A DNA stretch of 64,000 nt from Spongiibacter sp. IMCC21906 (GCF_001010805.1 NZ_CP011477.1:2722501-2786500); one strand, 5' to 3'; counted from the first letter of the stretch, positions 47,798 to 57,241 are shown. The notes: generated by a model from the letters alone, not told the origin. Made by a program: numbers and translations.

Positions 47798-49288
47798 TTA
47801 ATGACCACCAAGTAGCTTTTCAACTTCTTCGGGTTTGTCATGCACCCCAAAGCGATCAACAATCGTGGCACTGGCTTCATTCATTCCCAGCACAACCACC
47901 TCTGTGCCTTCTCTGCGAAATTTAATAACCGCTTTGTCCAACGCAGAGACGGAGGTAATGTCCCAAAAATGGGCGTCGCTCACATCGATAATGACACGGC
48001 TTAACGCTTCCTTGAAGTCAAAATAGTCAATAAACGCATCTGCCGAAGCAAAGAATATCTGGCCCGCTACGGTATAGCGCCGCTCACTACCGTCTTCACT
48101 GATCACACTTTTCACCAGCATAAGCCGGGCAATTTTATTGGAGAAAAACAGCACCGCCAGCAACACCCCAACCAACACGCCCAAGGCCAGGTTGTGGGTC
48201 ATCACCACCACCGATACCGTCGCTAGCATCACAATGTTACTGGATAAAGGATACTTGCGAAGATTGCGAATAGAATCCCAAGAGAAGGTACCGATTGACA
48301 CCATAATCATAACGGCGACCAATGCGGCCATGGGAATCTGACCAATCCAATCATCAAGAAACACCACCATAATGAGCAGGAAAACCCCCGCCGCAAAACA
48401 AGACAGCCGTCCCCGACCACCCGATTTTACGTTGATAATCGACTGGCCAATCATGGCACAACCCGCCATACCGCCCAGCAAGCCCGCGCCGATATTCGCC
48501 AAGCCCTGACCTTTACACTCACGGTTTTTGTCGCTGGACGTATCAGTAAAGTCATCGACAATCGTGGCCGTCATCATCGACTCCAGCAAACCCACCACGG
48601 ACATAGCAACCGCGTAGGGGAAAATAATCTGCAGGGTCTCAAAATTTAATGGCACTTCTGGCCACAAAAATACCGGTAGCGCGTCAGGTAATTCCCCTAG
48701 ATCTGCCACGGTCCGAATATCCAAACCCATAAATAAAGAAGCAACGGTAAGGCTGACAATGCACACCAAGGGAGATGGCAGTGATTTGCCAATAACAGGT
48801 ACATAGGGAAACAAATAGATAATACCCAAACCCACCGCTGTCATGGCATACACATGCCACGTCACATTGGTCAGCTCAGGGAGCTGGGCCATAAAAATCA
48901 AAATGGCCAAGGCATTCACAAAACCGGTCACCACCGACCGCGACACAAATCGCATCAGGCTTCCCAGCTTTAAAAAGCCCGCTCCAATTTGTAGTACACC
49001 CGTGAGAATTGTCGCCGCCAACAGATATTCCAGACCGTGATCTTTAACCAAGGTCACCATCAGCAGCGCCATCGCTGCCGTAGCAGCCGAGATCATACCC
49101 GGACGGCCGCCAGTGATTGCCGTAATCACGGCGATACAAAACGAGGCGTACAACCCCACTTTGGGATCAACACCGGCAATAATAGAAAAGGCAATGGCTT
49201 CAGGTATCAAAGCCAAAGCAACAACGGTGCCCGCCAATAAGTCAGCGCGAATATTGGATAGCCAATCTCGCTTCCAGGTTTCTATCAT
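47798..49288 (-). CDS. SulP (SLC26) anion transporter with STAS domain
   Basis: 496 residues. About 11-12 membrane segments starting after [23 protein letters not shown] (about 11-33), with VGLYASF and [33 protein letters not shown] is near residue 285. A short C-terminal STAS domain (about 400-496) contains [23 protein letters not shown]. The family moves sulfate, bicarbonate or other anions; the substrate here cannot be told. Operon with the downstream uspA-type gene. Confidence 0.92.
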   Translation of the reverse strand: MIETWKRDWLSNIRADLLAGTVVALALIPEAIAFSIIAGVDPKVGLYASFCIAVITAITGGRPGMISAATAAMALLMVTLVKDHGLEYLLAATILTGVLQIGAGFLKLGSLMRFVSRSVVTGFVNALAILIFMAQLPELTNVTWHVYAMTAVGLGIIYLFPYVPVIGKSLPSPLVCIVSLTVASLFMGLDIRTVADLGELPDALPVFLWPEVPLNFETLQIIFPYAVAMSVVGLLESMMTATIVDDFTDTSSDKNRECKGQGLANIGAGLLGGMAGCAMIGQSIINVKSGGRGRLSCFAAGVFLLIMVVFLDDWIGQIPMAALVAVMIMVSIGTFSWDSIRNLRKYPLSSNIVMLATVSVVVMTHNLALGVLVGVLLAVLFFSNKIARLMLVKSVISEDGSERRYTVAGQIFFASADAFIDYFDFKEALSRVIIDVSDAHFWDITSVSALDKAVIKFRREGTEVVVLGMNEASATIVDRFGVHDKPEEVEKLLGGH

Positions 49289-49639
49289 GCTCTCGATCTC
49301 GTGTTGTCAATTAATGGCGCTGTTCCCTCACCCAATATGAGTGGGTCAACCGGCAAGCCGCGTTGTCAGATAAATAAGCTGCTATTAGGTCTCTTGAGCA
49401 GACACAAGCCTCTACAGATTAACATTCAGGCTTAGTCAGCATGGAAAAACGCAGGATGAAAAACAGGCACAGCGGTTGCCACATAGCGCAGCAAATCGAC
49501 GCGCACCTTAACACATCTGCCATTTCGGGAAAACTCTCGCCCTGACTATGATCTCCCGGCAAACTTGTTATGATCCCTCTAAAGAGGCCCAGCTATTCAC
49601 TTCAGCAAGCCCGTCATTCTTATAAAAAAGGACGTCATT
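49289..49639. other. 351-base divergent region between sulP and GST genes
   Basis: Promoters for both genes should lie here. No clear operator or hairpin was recognised. Confidence 0.5.
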
Positions 49640-50275
49640 ATGATTACCATCTACCACCTGGGCGTATCCCAATCTGACCGCATAGTCTGGCTAATGGAAG
49701 AGTTAGAACTGCCCTACCAGCTCGAATGGTTCGATCGCGGCCCCGACGGGCTGGCACCCCCCGAATACACCGCACTTCATCCTGCCGCCACCGCACCCAT
49801 TATCAAAGACGGCAACAAGGTCATGGCCGAGTCTTCAGCCATCTGCGAATACATTTGCTGGCGTTACGCAGACGGCAAACTCAGCGTTGCCCCAAAAGAA
49901 GACCACTATCCAGACTATTTGTACTGGATGCAGATGAACAACAATCTACAGAACATTTTCTTTGCCCAAAAAGCCGCTGGGCCCGAGAATGAACACAACG
50001 CCTTGATTCTCAGCGCCATGACCCGGCGAGAACATGCCTTTTACAGCTACCTAAACCAACGGCTTGGCGAAGTACCCTACTTAGCTGGCCAAGAATTTAG
50101 CTGCGCCGACATTATGATTATGTTTAACCTCACCTCACTGCCCTTATTTGGTGGCCGCAGTATAGAAGACCTGGACAATGTAAAAGCCTACGTGCAGCGC
50201 GTGAGTCAGCGCCCCGCCTATCAAAAAGCCATGGCCATTGCCGGACCGCAAGCACCAAAACCACTAGCCTTGTAG
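49640..50275 (+). CDS. Glutathione S-transferase family protein
   Basis: 211 residues. N-terminal thioredoxin-like domain with ITIYHLGVSQSDRIVWLMEEL (about 2-22; the Ser after GV is the likely catalytic residue), and HPAATAPIIKDGNKVMAESSAICEYI with the cis-Pro and the glutathione-contacting Glu-Ser (about 49-75). C-terminal helical domain with YLAGQEFSCADIMIMF. Substrate unknown. Good GGAC-type leader; no operon partner. Confidence 0.92.
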   Translation: MITIYHLGVSQSDRIVWLMEELELPYQLEWFDRGPDGLAPPEYTALHPAATAPIIKDGNKVMAESSAICEYICWRYADGKLSVAPKEDHYPDYLYWMQMNNNLQNIFFAQKAAGPENEHNALILSAMTRREHAFYSYLNQRLGEVPYLAGQEFSCADIMIMFNLTSLPLFGGRSIEDLDNVKAYVQRVSQRPAYQKAMAIAGPQAPKPLAL

Positions 50276-50634
50276 CTTTAGCTACAGGGAATAACTAGCT
50301 TGGCGCGGATACTACTTGCGACTAAAACGCCCGCGCCGAGTTAATTCACTAACATGCCTATTATTGTTTAATCAGACCAAGTAGCCCACTATCTACATGG
50401 CCAGTTACTTAACTCATTGAAATTTATAAAAACCGCGATAAGATCAAGGCAAAGGAATACTTGGCAGAATTAAAGGGAATTCATCTTCGCTTGATCGACG
50501 CTCGCTTATAGCGAGACCTACATCTCATTGAATTTCCTAGAATTTATCAATCAACAATTAAGCCCATTTCCTGATAAGGGGGCCGGAGTGATGTATGGCT
50601 CGAGTCTTCATAACAACTATTATGTATTGAAATC
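50276..50634. other. Border of an accessory patch; inverted repeat and possible gene relic
   Basis: An imperfect inverted repeat CTTGGCGCGG / CCGCGCCGAG (50299-50308 and 50331-50340), with TAACT and AGTTA-like outer arms, follows the GST gene. Farther on, a 33-codon open stretch around 50420-50510 (IYKNRDKIKAKEYLAELKG) lacks a start and may be a gene relic. Confidence 0.5.
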
Positions 50635-51105
50635 ATGGATATAGTAGTTAGTACAATAAAGATAGTAGGGCTGATCGGCCTGCTACTGTGGTATTTGTTT
50701 TTCGCACCTAGCTGGGTCCGCGAATGGTCAGAAAATGCTCTGCTATCCATTCAGGCAGCTGTGTTTTGGTGTCTTGATGTCGCGATCAAATCTATTGATA
50801 TAGCAGTACACCTTTTTCACTGGTTCGGCAGATTTTTTGTTGTGATGATTTTTGTCGGTGCGGCAATAACTCTATCTGACAACATGGCGGCGATATTTGA
50901 TCTGAGAATCTTAGAGCCAAGTGGAGCCGTTTTTGAAATGACTAGGTTGTTTGAGGATAAGATTACGTGGGTTGCCTCTACGGCAATAGTGGCTACCACT
51001 GTCGCGCTAGGCCACTTCAAGACACTCGACCTGAACTATGAAAAACATAGGGAAGAGGTACGAGAAAAACTACGAGAAAGCCGTGCTCGTAACCAAAACA
51101 CATAA
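50635..51105 (+). CDS. Small membrane protein of unknown function
   Basis: 156 residues with about four hydrophobic segments (residues about 4-24, 38-58, 63-85, 105-125) and a charged C-terminal helix (YEKHREEVREKLRESRARNQ). No known family. First of three plus-strand genes in an accessory patch with lower G+C than the flanks. Confidence 0.6.
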   Translation: MDIVVSTIKIVGLIGLLLWYLFFAPSWVREWSENALLSIQAAVFWCLDVAIKSIDIAVHLFHWFGRFFVVMIFVGAAITLSDNMAAIFDLRILEPSGAVFEMTRLFEDKITWVASTAIVATTVALGHFKTLDLNYEKHREEVREKLRESRARNQNT

Positions 51106-51204
51106 CCAGGCCAATCACAGCGATGGCTTTTCCGTTGCGGCTTCGCCTCCACTCCAATGCCAGGCGTGCTGGCAGCCTTATAAGTTAATAATGGTAGTCT
51201 GCGC

Positions 51205-51924
51205 ATGAACATAAACTGCGTCCATTTTGCAGGAGAGGCCGTTAATTCACCTTTGATATTGTACAAGTATCGAGAGGTAAGCGGGTACGCCTTAGAGGGG
51301 CTTATCAATTCGAGCCTCTATTTTTCAGATCCATTTTCATTTAACGATCCCTTTGAGCCGGTGAAGGCATTGGATAAATCCCCCTTTCAGGAGAGAATAT
51401 ATTATCAGCTTAAAAACTCCGGAATTCTGTGTTTGAGCGACTCTTCGACATCCGTACCAATGTGGTCCTGCTATGGTGGCGCCCTGAAGGGATTTTGTGT
51501 TGGATATTCAACAAAAAGACTTCTGGAAACAACAGAACCAGACGCATTGAAACGTGTATACAAGGTTCAATATAGAGAGACCCCTTATAGGTCTATTGAT
51601 TCTGATCGACTTATAAGTACGGAATTTTCAGAGAAAGACCCTGAATTAATCAAAATCTTCGCAACGAAGCACGTCAGTTTCGAGCGTGAAAACGAGTACA
51701 GGATAGTGATTGAGCCTAGAGCTGCTATAGAACCGGGCAACCCAACAAATGGCCTTTACTCTCATTCCCCGGATTCATTGGAAGAAATTATTTTTGGTGC
51801 CTTAATGCCGGAAAATCAAATCCAGGCGGTTAAAGCTATCTTTGAGAATAGGAAGCATATTCCGATATTTAAAAAAATTAAATTCGGAGCGACAAGCTAT
51901 GAGCTATTTACAGTTGACCTATAA
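51205..51924 (+). CDS. DUF2971 family protein
   Basis: 239 residues. Family marks: LYKYREV near the start, FSDPFSFNDPFE (about 44-55), LSDSSTSVPMWSCYGGALKGFCVGYS (about 83-108) and FERENEYRIVIEP (about 160). DUF2971 genes are frequent in mobile and defence regions but have no settled activity. It lies between two unknown membrane protein genes, each gap holding an imperfect inverted repeat. Confidence 0.82.
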   Translation: MNINCVHFAGEAVNSPLILYKYREVSGYALEGLINSSLYFSDPFSFNDPFEPVKALDKSPFQERIYYQLKNSGILCLSDSSTSVPMWSCYGGALKGFCVGYSTKRLLETTEPDALKRVYKVQYRETPYRSIDSDRLISTEFSEKDPELIKIFATKHVSFERENEYRIVIEPRAAIEPGNPTNGLYSHSPDSLEEIIFGALMPENQIQAVKAIFENRKHIPIFKKIKFGATSYELFTVDL

Positions 51925-51991
51925 CAATCAAAGATAGCCGATGCTAAAAACACGTAGCTGCTTTGGCCGTTCTAACTTTATGGAGAGCTGA

Positions 51992-52630
51992 GTGAATCGC
52001 AGCTTAGAAGATCAAAAAGTCGCCAATGAGATGTTTGACAAGTTCAGAGATGATCTTCTTAAGCGCGAGCTGTCAAATAGCGAAAGCTACGACAAGGCAA
52101 TTTTGGCACTATCTTCGGCTAGTTTGGGCTTTTCCCTGACCGTTATTAAATTCATAGTCCCTGTCGATACCTCCATTCATATTTGGCTATTAATCCTCTG
52201 CTGGTCACTTTTAGTTTTAAGTGTAACCCTCTCGCTATCAGCATATCTCATAAGCAATAAGGCAATCCAAACGCAACTCAACAATGCGAGAGACTATTAC
52301 AAAAATGGTATTGAGGATGCTTTTACTAGAAAAAACATCTATGCATCGATCAATACATTCTTGAATCAAATTACAGGCTTTTTGCTAGCAATAGCTATTA
52401 CTATTATCGTGGTTTTTATCAGCATCAATATTACTAACGGAGAAAACGAAATGTCCAAAGAAAAGTCATCTGGAACATGCATTGAAAAAAGTGCAAACAT
52501 TCCAAGCATGGAGCAAGTATCAACTCCTGTAGACAGCGCAACTAATAGCGCCAATGTGCCGACAATGGAGCAGGCCCCTAATACAGGAACAACTTCCAAA
52601 GGCGGGTCGTCGTCCGAAGGTAAGAAATAG
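51992..52630 (+). CDS. Membrane protein with repetitive C-terminal tail, unknown function
   Basis: 212 residues, GTG start after GGAGAG. An N-terminal soluble part (about 1-40) is followed by two hydrophobic spans (about 42-60 and 65-87), a helical loop and a third span (about 130-150). The tail holds two copies of SAN-x-P-x-MEQ (SANIPSMEQ and SANVPTMEQ) in a Ser/Thr-rich, low-complexity region ending SSSEGKK. No family recognised. Confidence 0.62.
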   Translation: MNRSLEDQKVANEMFDKFRDDLLKRELSNSESYDKAILALSSASLGFSLTVIKFIVPVDTSIHIWLLILCWSLLVLSVTLSLSAYLISNKAIQTQLNNARDYYKNGIEDAFTRKNIYASINTFLNQITGFLLAIAITIIVVFISINITNGENEMSKEKSSGTCIEKSANIPSMEQVSTPVDSATNSANVPTMEQAPNTGTTSKGGSSSEGKK

Positions 52631-52641
52631 TTATGTTATTC

Positions 52642-52684
52642 GGCTCAATCGCACCCGCTCGCCGTAGATTACGGCGTTGAGGCC
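52642..52684. repeat. Cruciform-like inverted repeat after the accessory genes
   Basis: Outer arms GGCTCAA / TTGAGGCC (one extra base) and a perfect inner hairpin CGCCGTA-GAT-TACGGCG. No T run follows. Its two-part folding with a bulged base recalls attC sites, but the conserved AAC/GTT core is not present. Confidence 0.6.
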
Positions 52685-52788
52685 TTATAAATACTTACCT
52701 ATTTCCGTCGAGTTCGGGATTCGTGATAGGCCGATTATTACCAACACCGTCCTTTAGTAGACCAATCCAAACCGGCTTAACCATAAAA

Positions 52789-52822
52789 TGACCAACGCTA
52801 ATTTTTCACCATACGTTGGTCA
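52789..52822. terminator. Inverted repeat between convergent genes
   Basis: Perfect arms TGACCAACG / CGTTGGTCA around 16 bases that include a T run. It lies between the accessory genes and the end of the isochorismatase-like gene. A second AT-rich inverted repeat follows it. Possibly a terminator; weak. Confidence 0.4.
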
Positions 52823-52866
52823 ACTCAAACATTTAATGGTGTTAATTTACAACCATCAATTGACCA

Positions 52867-53406
52867 TTAACGAACAATAGGCAAAATCGCTTTAAAAGCT
52901 GCGCTGCTACTATCACCAACCAGCTCGTACAATGCCATTTCTACCGAGCTTAACCCCGCTCCGGCGCTGGCTAGTTTTTGTAGTGCGATGTTGCGATTAT
53001 TGACGGTTCGAGATGACACTGCATCTTCAACAATGTCCAGTTGATAACCCTCCTCTAACATATCCATTGCAGTTTGATAGACACACACATGGGTTTCGAT
53101 TCCACAGATTAGCCACTGTTTTCGGCCACTATGGTGAATCGCTTGTCTAAACTCTTCATTTCCCCAGCCACTAAATGTGGTTTTTGCTATGGGCTGCCCC
53201 AGCAGTAGCGTTCGTAACTCATCTACCGTTTCCCCCAAGCCTTGGGGATATTGTTCCAAACAAACCACTGGCACGGAAAGCGCCTGGGCACCTTGAATCA
53301 GCTTGGCAATATTATTAATAACACTTTCACTATTATCGACAATACGGGCGAGTTTGCCCTGCACGTCCACAATAATTAATCCGGTATTCTCCAGCTTCAG
53401 CATCAT
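52867..53406 (-). CDS. Isochorismatase-family cysteine hydrolase (YcaC-like)
   Basis: 179 residues. Triad residues are visible: Asp in LIIVDVQGKL (about 14), Lys in PIAKTTFSGW (about 75) and Cys in CGIETHVCVYQTAMD (about 108), with the preceding cis-peptide GIE. The family includes nicotinamidase-like amidases and hydrolases of unknown substrate; YcaC-like is the closest match by eye. Stands alone. Confidence 0.88.
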   Translation of the reverse strand: MMLKLENTGLIIVDVQGKLARIVDNSESVINNIAKLIQGAQALSVPVVCLEQYPQGLGETVDELRTLLLGQPIAKTTFSGWGNEEFRQAIHHSGRKQWLICGIETHVCVYQTAMDMLEEGYQLDIVEDAVSSRTVNNRNIALQKLASAGAGLSSVEMALYELVGDSSSAAFKAILPIVR

Positions 53407-53457
53407 TCAACCTCATTACCACCGCAGATAACCGACTACTGCGGTGTGTTTTAACAG

Positions 53458-53495
53458 AAAAGCTCGCCCGCCGAGGGTTGGCGGCAAGCTTTTTA
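53458..53495 (-). terminator. Terminator after the NADH dehydrogenase gene
   Basis: Imperfect stem built from AAAAGCT...CCCGCC and GGCGGC..AGCTTTT with A/T runs on both sides, just beyond the ndh stop codon at 53508. Could work in either direction. Confidence 0.75.
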
Positions 53496-53507
53496 TCTCG
53501 CGCTATA

Positions 53508-54788
53508 TTAATGCAGTTTCAGTCGCGGGCGTAATAGCCGGTTAAAACGCCCAGCCAGCAGCAACATAAGGGTGCGGGGCCAGCCATACAAGGCCGCTTG
53601 ATGGAGTCGATACAAAGAGACGTACATCATGCGGGCCAGCCAGCCTTCGACAAAAAAGTTGCCGCCCCGTAAATTCCCCATTAGCTGCCCCACTGCCGAA
53701 TACTCTGACAATGACACTAGCGAGCCGCGATCTTTGTACACAAAGGGAACGGGTGAATCACCGCGCTGCAGGCGACGAAATGTTTTCGCGAGGTGAAGTG
53801 CCATCTGTTGTGCTGACTGGGCACGTGGCGGTACCAATTTATCGTCTCCCAAAGGACAGGCGCAGCAATCTCCCATGGCAAAAATAGCGGGGTCGCTGGT
53901 TTGTAAGCTCGCGTCTACCTTGAGCAAAGAGGCTTTGCCGCCCTCCAGTCCTAATTCATCTAACACCGGGGGGGCTTTTATGCCTGCCGCCCAGACTAAT
54001 AACTCTGCCTCTATGCGCTCGCCAGATTTAGTCGTCATCACACCCTGCTGAACCTCTGCCACCATGGTATCGACCCGCACAGTGACGCCCATAGTTTCTA
54101 ATTGCTTCTGGGCATTGGCGGCTAGCTCTTCTTTCAAGCCGGGCAGTATTCTCGGCCCCGCCTCAATGAGTTGCACATTAAGGCGTTTGCGGTCCAGCTT
54201 GTCATGGCCGTAAAGCTTCAATAACGACACGGCATGATGCAGCTCTGCCGCCAGCTCAACGCCGGTGGCGCCGCCACCGACAATGGCGATGGAAATAGGA
54301 TGGTCTCGATAATTTGCGCTGAGGCAGTGATCGAGAAAAATCTCATGAAAACGATCTGCCTGAGTGCGCTTATCAAGAAAGAGGCAGTGTTCAGACACGC
54401 CAGGAATGCCAAAATCGTTGCCCACACTGCCAATCGCCAGCACCAAATAGTCGTAGTTTATTTGGCGCAGCGGCAATATTTCTTCCCCTTCGGAATTAAT
54501 ATACGGCGACAAAATAATGTGCCGATCTTCTCTATTAATGCCACTGAGTTCACCAAGGGCAAAACGGTAATGGTTTTGATGGGCGTGGGCCCGGTAATCG
54601 ACCGCATCCAGGTCGGCATCAATCGCGCCGGTGGCAACCTCATGGTAGCGCGGCTTCCAAATATGGCTGGTGCTACTGTCTACCAGCGTAATTTTAGCCT
54701 TACCCTTCTTACCGAGGCTACGCCCCAAATAAGTCGCTAAGGGCAGGCCACCGGCACCACCACCTACTATCACGATATGATCGGTCAT
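53508..54788 (-). CDS. ndh: Type II NADH dehydrogenase (NDH-2)
   Basis: 426 residues, membrane-associated flavoprotein that passes electrons from NADH to quinone without pumping protons. FAD fold IVIVGGGAGGLPLATYLG (about 5-22), second dinucleotide fold IAIVGGGATGVELAAELH (about 168-185, NADH), then IFAMGDCCACP (about 305) and AQSAQQMALHLA. The C-terminus ARMMYVSLYRLHQAALYGWPRTLML is the amphipathic membrane anchor. No operon partner. Confidence 0.92.
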   Translation of the reverse strand: MTDHIVIVGGGAGGLPLATYLGRSLGKKGKAKITLVDSSTSHIWKPRYHEVATGAIDADLDAVDYRAHAHQNHYRFALGELSGINREDRHIILSPYINSEGEEILPLRQINYDYLVLAIGSVGNDFGIPGVSEHCLFLDKRTQADRFHEIFLDHCLSANYRDHPISIAIVGGGATGVELAAELHHAVSLLKLYGHDKLDRKRLNVQLIEAGPRILPGLKEELAANAQKQLETMGVTVRVDTMVAEVQQGVMTTKSGERIEAELLVWAAGIKAPPVLDELGLEGGKASLLKVDASLQTSDPAIFAMGDCCACPLGDDKLVPPRAQSAQQMALHLAKTFRRLQRGDSPVPFVYKDRGSLVSLSEYSAVGQLMGNLRGGNFFVEGWLARMMYVSLYRLHQAALYGWPRTLMLLLAGRFNRLLRPRLKLH

Positions 54789-55222
54789 AAGACACCTCCA
54801 GACATTAGAATTTGGCAGAACCGGCCAACAGGTTTCACCGCTCCAAGATGGAGGGAGCTAGGATGAAACGCGGTTAGACACGAAAAGATGCTGAATGCTC
54901 AAAGCCGGGTAAATAACAGCGCAAGCCGAGGCAACATTCAAAAAGCTTATAGATCGAGGGGAATAGCGCATTTCCTATAAGTAAATAGTGGAGTAAGTAA
55001 GCAAAACCCGCAAGGGCAAGAACAAGCTCACAAGTCTCAATACCGCTAAACGCCCGTAATCCGTGACCGTTTTGTTCATAACAGCAAGGCGTCTACACCG
55101 TCTTAGCATCGGCAAACGCGTATACTGACCTGAGCATTAGTATGCTTATATTGCTGATAGGCAAAGGCAATACAGGAGGCAACAATAAGAGGCCCCACAA
55201 GACTAAGGGTATTTTGCTGGTG
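54789..55222. other. 434-base divergent region between ndh and the PilZ gene
   Basis: No gene seen. Promoters for both neighbours should lie here; no operator was recognised. Confidence 0.5.
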
Positions 55223-55576
55223 ATGATGGCTGAACAGACAACACAAAGACGGCAATATTTTCGTCTGCCCTACCCCGACACCTCTCAACCGCCATTTAAG
55301 CTCGATAATGGCAAAGACAATTATCGCGTGTTGGAAATTGCCGAGAACAGCCTTTTACTGGAGCTCAGCTCTGAGCAAAGCCTCTCAGTAAACACCCCCT
55401 TGGCAGGCGAGATTATCTTTCACGATATGAGCTCAGAATACCTTAGTGGCACAGTATTTCGCCTGGACGACCGGGGCGCGGTGATATTACTCAAACGCGG
55501 TATTAGTTTTCGGCAAGTTATCCGCGAACAGCTCTATATCAAATCCCACTTTCCGCGGTTTTTCCGTCACCGTTAA
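55223..55576 (+). CDS. PilZ-domain protein
   Basis: 117 residues from MMAEQTTQ (an upstream in-frame start gives an unlikely N-terminus). RRQYFRLPY (about 9-17) has the R-x3-R c-di-GMP-binding pattern. The second PilZ motif (D/N-x-S-x2-G) is weak: ENSLLLELS in its place lacks the Gly. c-di-GMP binding is plausible but not certain. Convergent with a DUF2721 gene eight bases away. Confidence 0.78.
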   Translation: MMAEQTTQRRQYFRLPYPDTSQPPFKLDNGKDNYRVLEIAENSLLLELSSEQSLSVNTPLAGEIIFHDMSSEYLSGTVFRLDDRGAVILLKRGISFRQVIREQLYIKSHFPRFFRHR

Positions 55577-55584
55577 AGGTGCTC

Positions 55585-56022
55585 TCAAGGTCCGTTTAAT
55601 ATGACTCTTGTTGCCAGCTGAATTTCACGCAAAAAACCAATCAAGGCACTAATTAAAAACAGCATCGCTAATACAAACAGTGCGGCCACCATTAGCCCGC
55701 TATTCCACTCCGCCACCGCGCTAATAAACAGCGTGGCAATCACAATACACACCAGCAAGGCGCTGGTGGTCGCAAAGCCAATCGCCCTGTGTACCACGCG
55801 CCCCCGCCGGACCAATACCGCCAGCTCCCGGTCAATGCCTTGTCGACGCGGGTCGTCTGCGGTTTCCAGACGGGCGTGTAATGTTCGGCTACGGTCCACA
55901 ATACGGGACAAACGATTGGCGAGCACATTTAAAATAGCGCCCACACCTGCTAATAAAAACACGGGCGCGACAGCTTGTTGTATTGCATGAGTAATCGCCA
56001 TTACGGCAATATCTGCAGCCAT
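55585..56022 (-). CDS. DUF2721 family membrane protein
   Basis: 145 residues with three hydrophobic spans (about 10-35, 75-97, 105-130). The family signature is in the first loop: PVFLLAGVGAILNVLANRLSRIVDRSR. Function unknown. Ends eight bases from the PilZ gene stop on the opposite strand. Confidence 0.88.
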   Translation of the reverse strand: MAADIAVMAITHAIQQAVAPVFLLAGVGAILNVLANRLSRIVDRSRTLHARLETADDPRRQGIDRELAVLVRRGRVVHRAIGFATTSALLVCIVIATLFISAVAEWNSGLMVAALFVLAMLFLISALIGFLREIQLATRVILNGP

Positions 56023-56052
56023 TCTTGTTTACCAACGCTAGTTATTTTAAGC

Positions 56053-56081
56053 CAATAAAGCGGGGAACCCCCGCTTTATTG
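56053..56081. terminator. Strong bidirectional hairpin after the Rieske gene
   Basis: CAATAAAGCGGGG / CCCCGCTTTATTG: 13 perfectly paired bases around a three-base loop, four bases beyond the Rieske stop codon. AT-rich lower stem gives T-rich ends either way. Confidence 0.85.
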
Positions 56082-56084
56082 CAA

Positions 56085-56450
56085 TCATATCCGGACGTAA
56101 ACCGCCTCGCCTTCGCACTCAACAGGAAAGGTTTCTACCGGCTGGGGAGACTTGCCCAGTGCGACTATTTTTTGCATCCACACTGGCAGCGGAATACCAA
56201 AAAAGGTGGTGGTCCATTCCACATTGTTGCCGCTCAACAAATCAAATGTAGAGCCATGAAATGGACAGGTCACCGCGCCATCGCAAATTTTGCCTTTTGA
56301 CAGCGGTAAACCCAAGTGAGGACAACGATTTTCAATTGCGGCTATTTGACCGTTCACACGGGTCAGCAGCAGTTTTTTTCCCTCTGCCTGACAAGATAAA
56401 AAACGACCTTCAGGCACCTCATCTATATTGGCAAGCTTGACCTTGTTCAT
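56085..56450 (-). CDS. Rieske [2Fe-2S] ferredoxin-type protein
   Basis: 121 residues with both Rieske cluster motifs: CPHLGLPLSKG (C-x-H, about 43) and CPFHGSTFD (C-x2-H, about 62). No catalytic oxygenase domain, so it is a small electron carrier of the NirD/ferredoxin kind. It follows the Lrp-type gene by 45 bases on the same strand; no oxygenase partner is seen. Confidence 0.9.
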   Translation of the reverse strand: MNKVKLANIDEVPEGRFLSCQAEGKKLLLTRVNGQIAAIENRCPHLGLPLSKGKICDGAVTCPFHGSTFDLLSGNNVEWTTTFFGIPLPVWMQKIVALGKSPQPVETFPVECEGEAVYVRI

Positions 56451-56495
56451 ATCCGTTACTCTCCTGTGATGTCTCTTTTTATAAAACTGCTCGTA

Positions 56496-56960
56496 TCATA
56501 GTATCGGCAATGCGGTTTTCTGCAATGGCGATTTCATAACAAAGCTGGAATGGACCCCGGTCACCCCCTCAATTCGGGTCAAACGCTCCAACAAAAGCGC
56601 TTGAAACCCATCCATATCAGCGACGATAACTTTAAGCAGATAGTCGGCCTCTTGCCCGGTAATTAAATGGCACTCCAACACCTCCGGACAACTTTTAATA
56701 TGCTGCTCAAAATTTTCAAAGCGCTCTGGAGTATGCCGATCCATGCTGATATGGATAAACGCCATTAAACTTAAACCCAGCGCGCGGGCATTCACCAAGG
56801 CCCGATAGCCCTCTATCAACCCCACCTCTTCTAAACGCCGCACGCGGCGCAAACAAGGCGATGGCGACAAGCCGATTTGATCTGCCAGCTCTTGATTACT
56901 CAACCGACCATTTTCTTGCAGGGCAAGCAGAATCTGTTTATCGTAGCGATCTAACTTCAT
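56496..56960 (-). CDS. Lrp/AsnC-family transcriptional regulator
   Basis: 154 residues from MKLDRYDKQIL. Helix-turn-helix (RLSNQELADQIGLSPSPCLRRVRRLEEVGLI, about 20-50) and a RAM ligand-binding domain with ECHLITGQEADYLLKV (about 97-112). Divergent from leuA across 281 bases, so it may control leuA or itself in response to amino acids. This is inferred from position. Confidence 0.9.
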   Translation of the reverse strand: MKLDRYDKQILLALQENGRLSNQELADQIGLSPSPCLRRVRRLEEVGLIEGYRALVNARALGLSLMAFIHISMDRHTPERFENFEQHIKSCPEVLECHLITGQEADYLLKVIVADMDGFQALLLERLTRIEGVTGVHSSFVMKSPLQKTALPIL

Positions 56961-57127
56961 AAAAAAACCACGCATATTCATTTATTTGAAATAATATGCC
57001 AATAAAATAAAGATAAATAGCATAAACATGAAATATTCCTCTCTATTTACGCAAACTTCGCAATCTTCTGCCGTCGGTTTTTTCCTATACTGTTCACCGT
57101 GGAGTTACCCCTCTGCAAATACTCAAG

Positions 57128-57187
57128 ATGACTGGCAACACCCCGCCAATCATTAACGAGATCACAGGCTTCTACCCGAAACCTTAA
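57128..57187 (+). CDS. Candidate leader peptide of leuA
   Basis: A 19-codon frame (MTGNTPPIIN... ending YPKP) stops four bases before the leader terminator at 57191, the layout of attenuator leaders. It holds three Ile codons but no Leu, which speaks against a classical leucine leader. A longer frame starts at 57028. Neither shows a strong ribosome site, so this is tentative. Confidence 0.25.
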   Translation: MTGNTPPIINEITGFYPKP

Positions 57188-57190
57188 GAT

Positions 57191-57210
57191 GCCCGGCTCG
57201 CCGGGCTTTT
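57191..57210 (+). terminator. Terminator hairpin in the leuA leader (possible attenuator)
   Basis: GCCCGG-CTCG-CCGGGC followed by TTTT and further T-rich sequence, 32 bases before the leuA start codon. No gene ends just before it on this strand, so it most likely stops leuA transcription conditionally. Confidence 0.75.
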
Positions 57211-57241
57211 AAACTTTTTACACATCCAGCAGGGAATAGAC

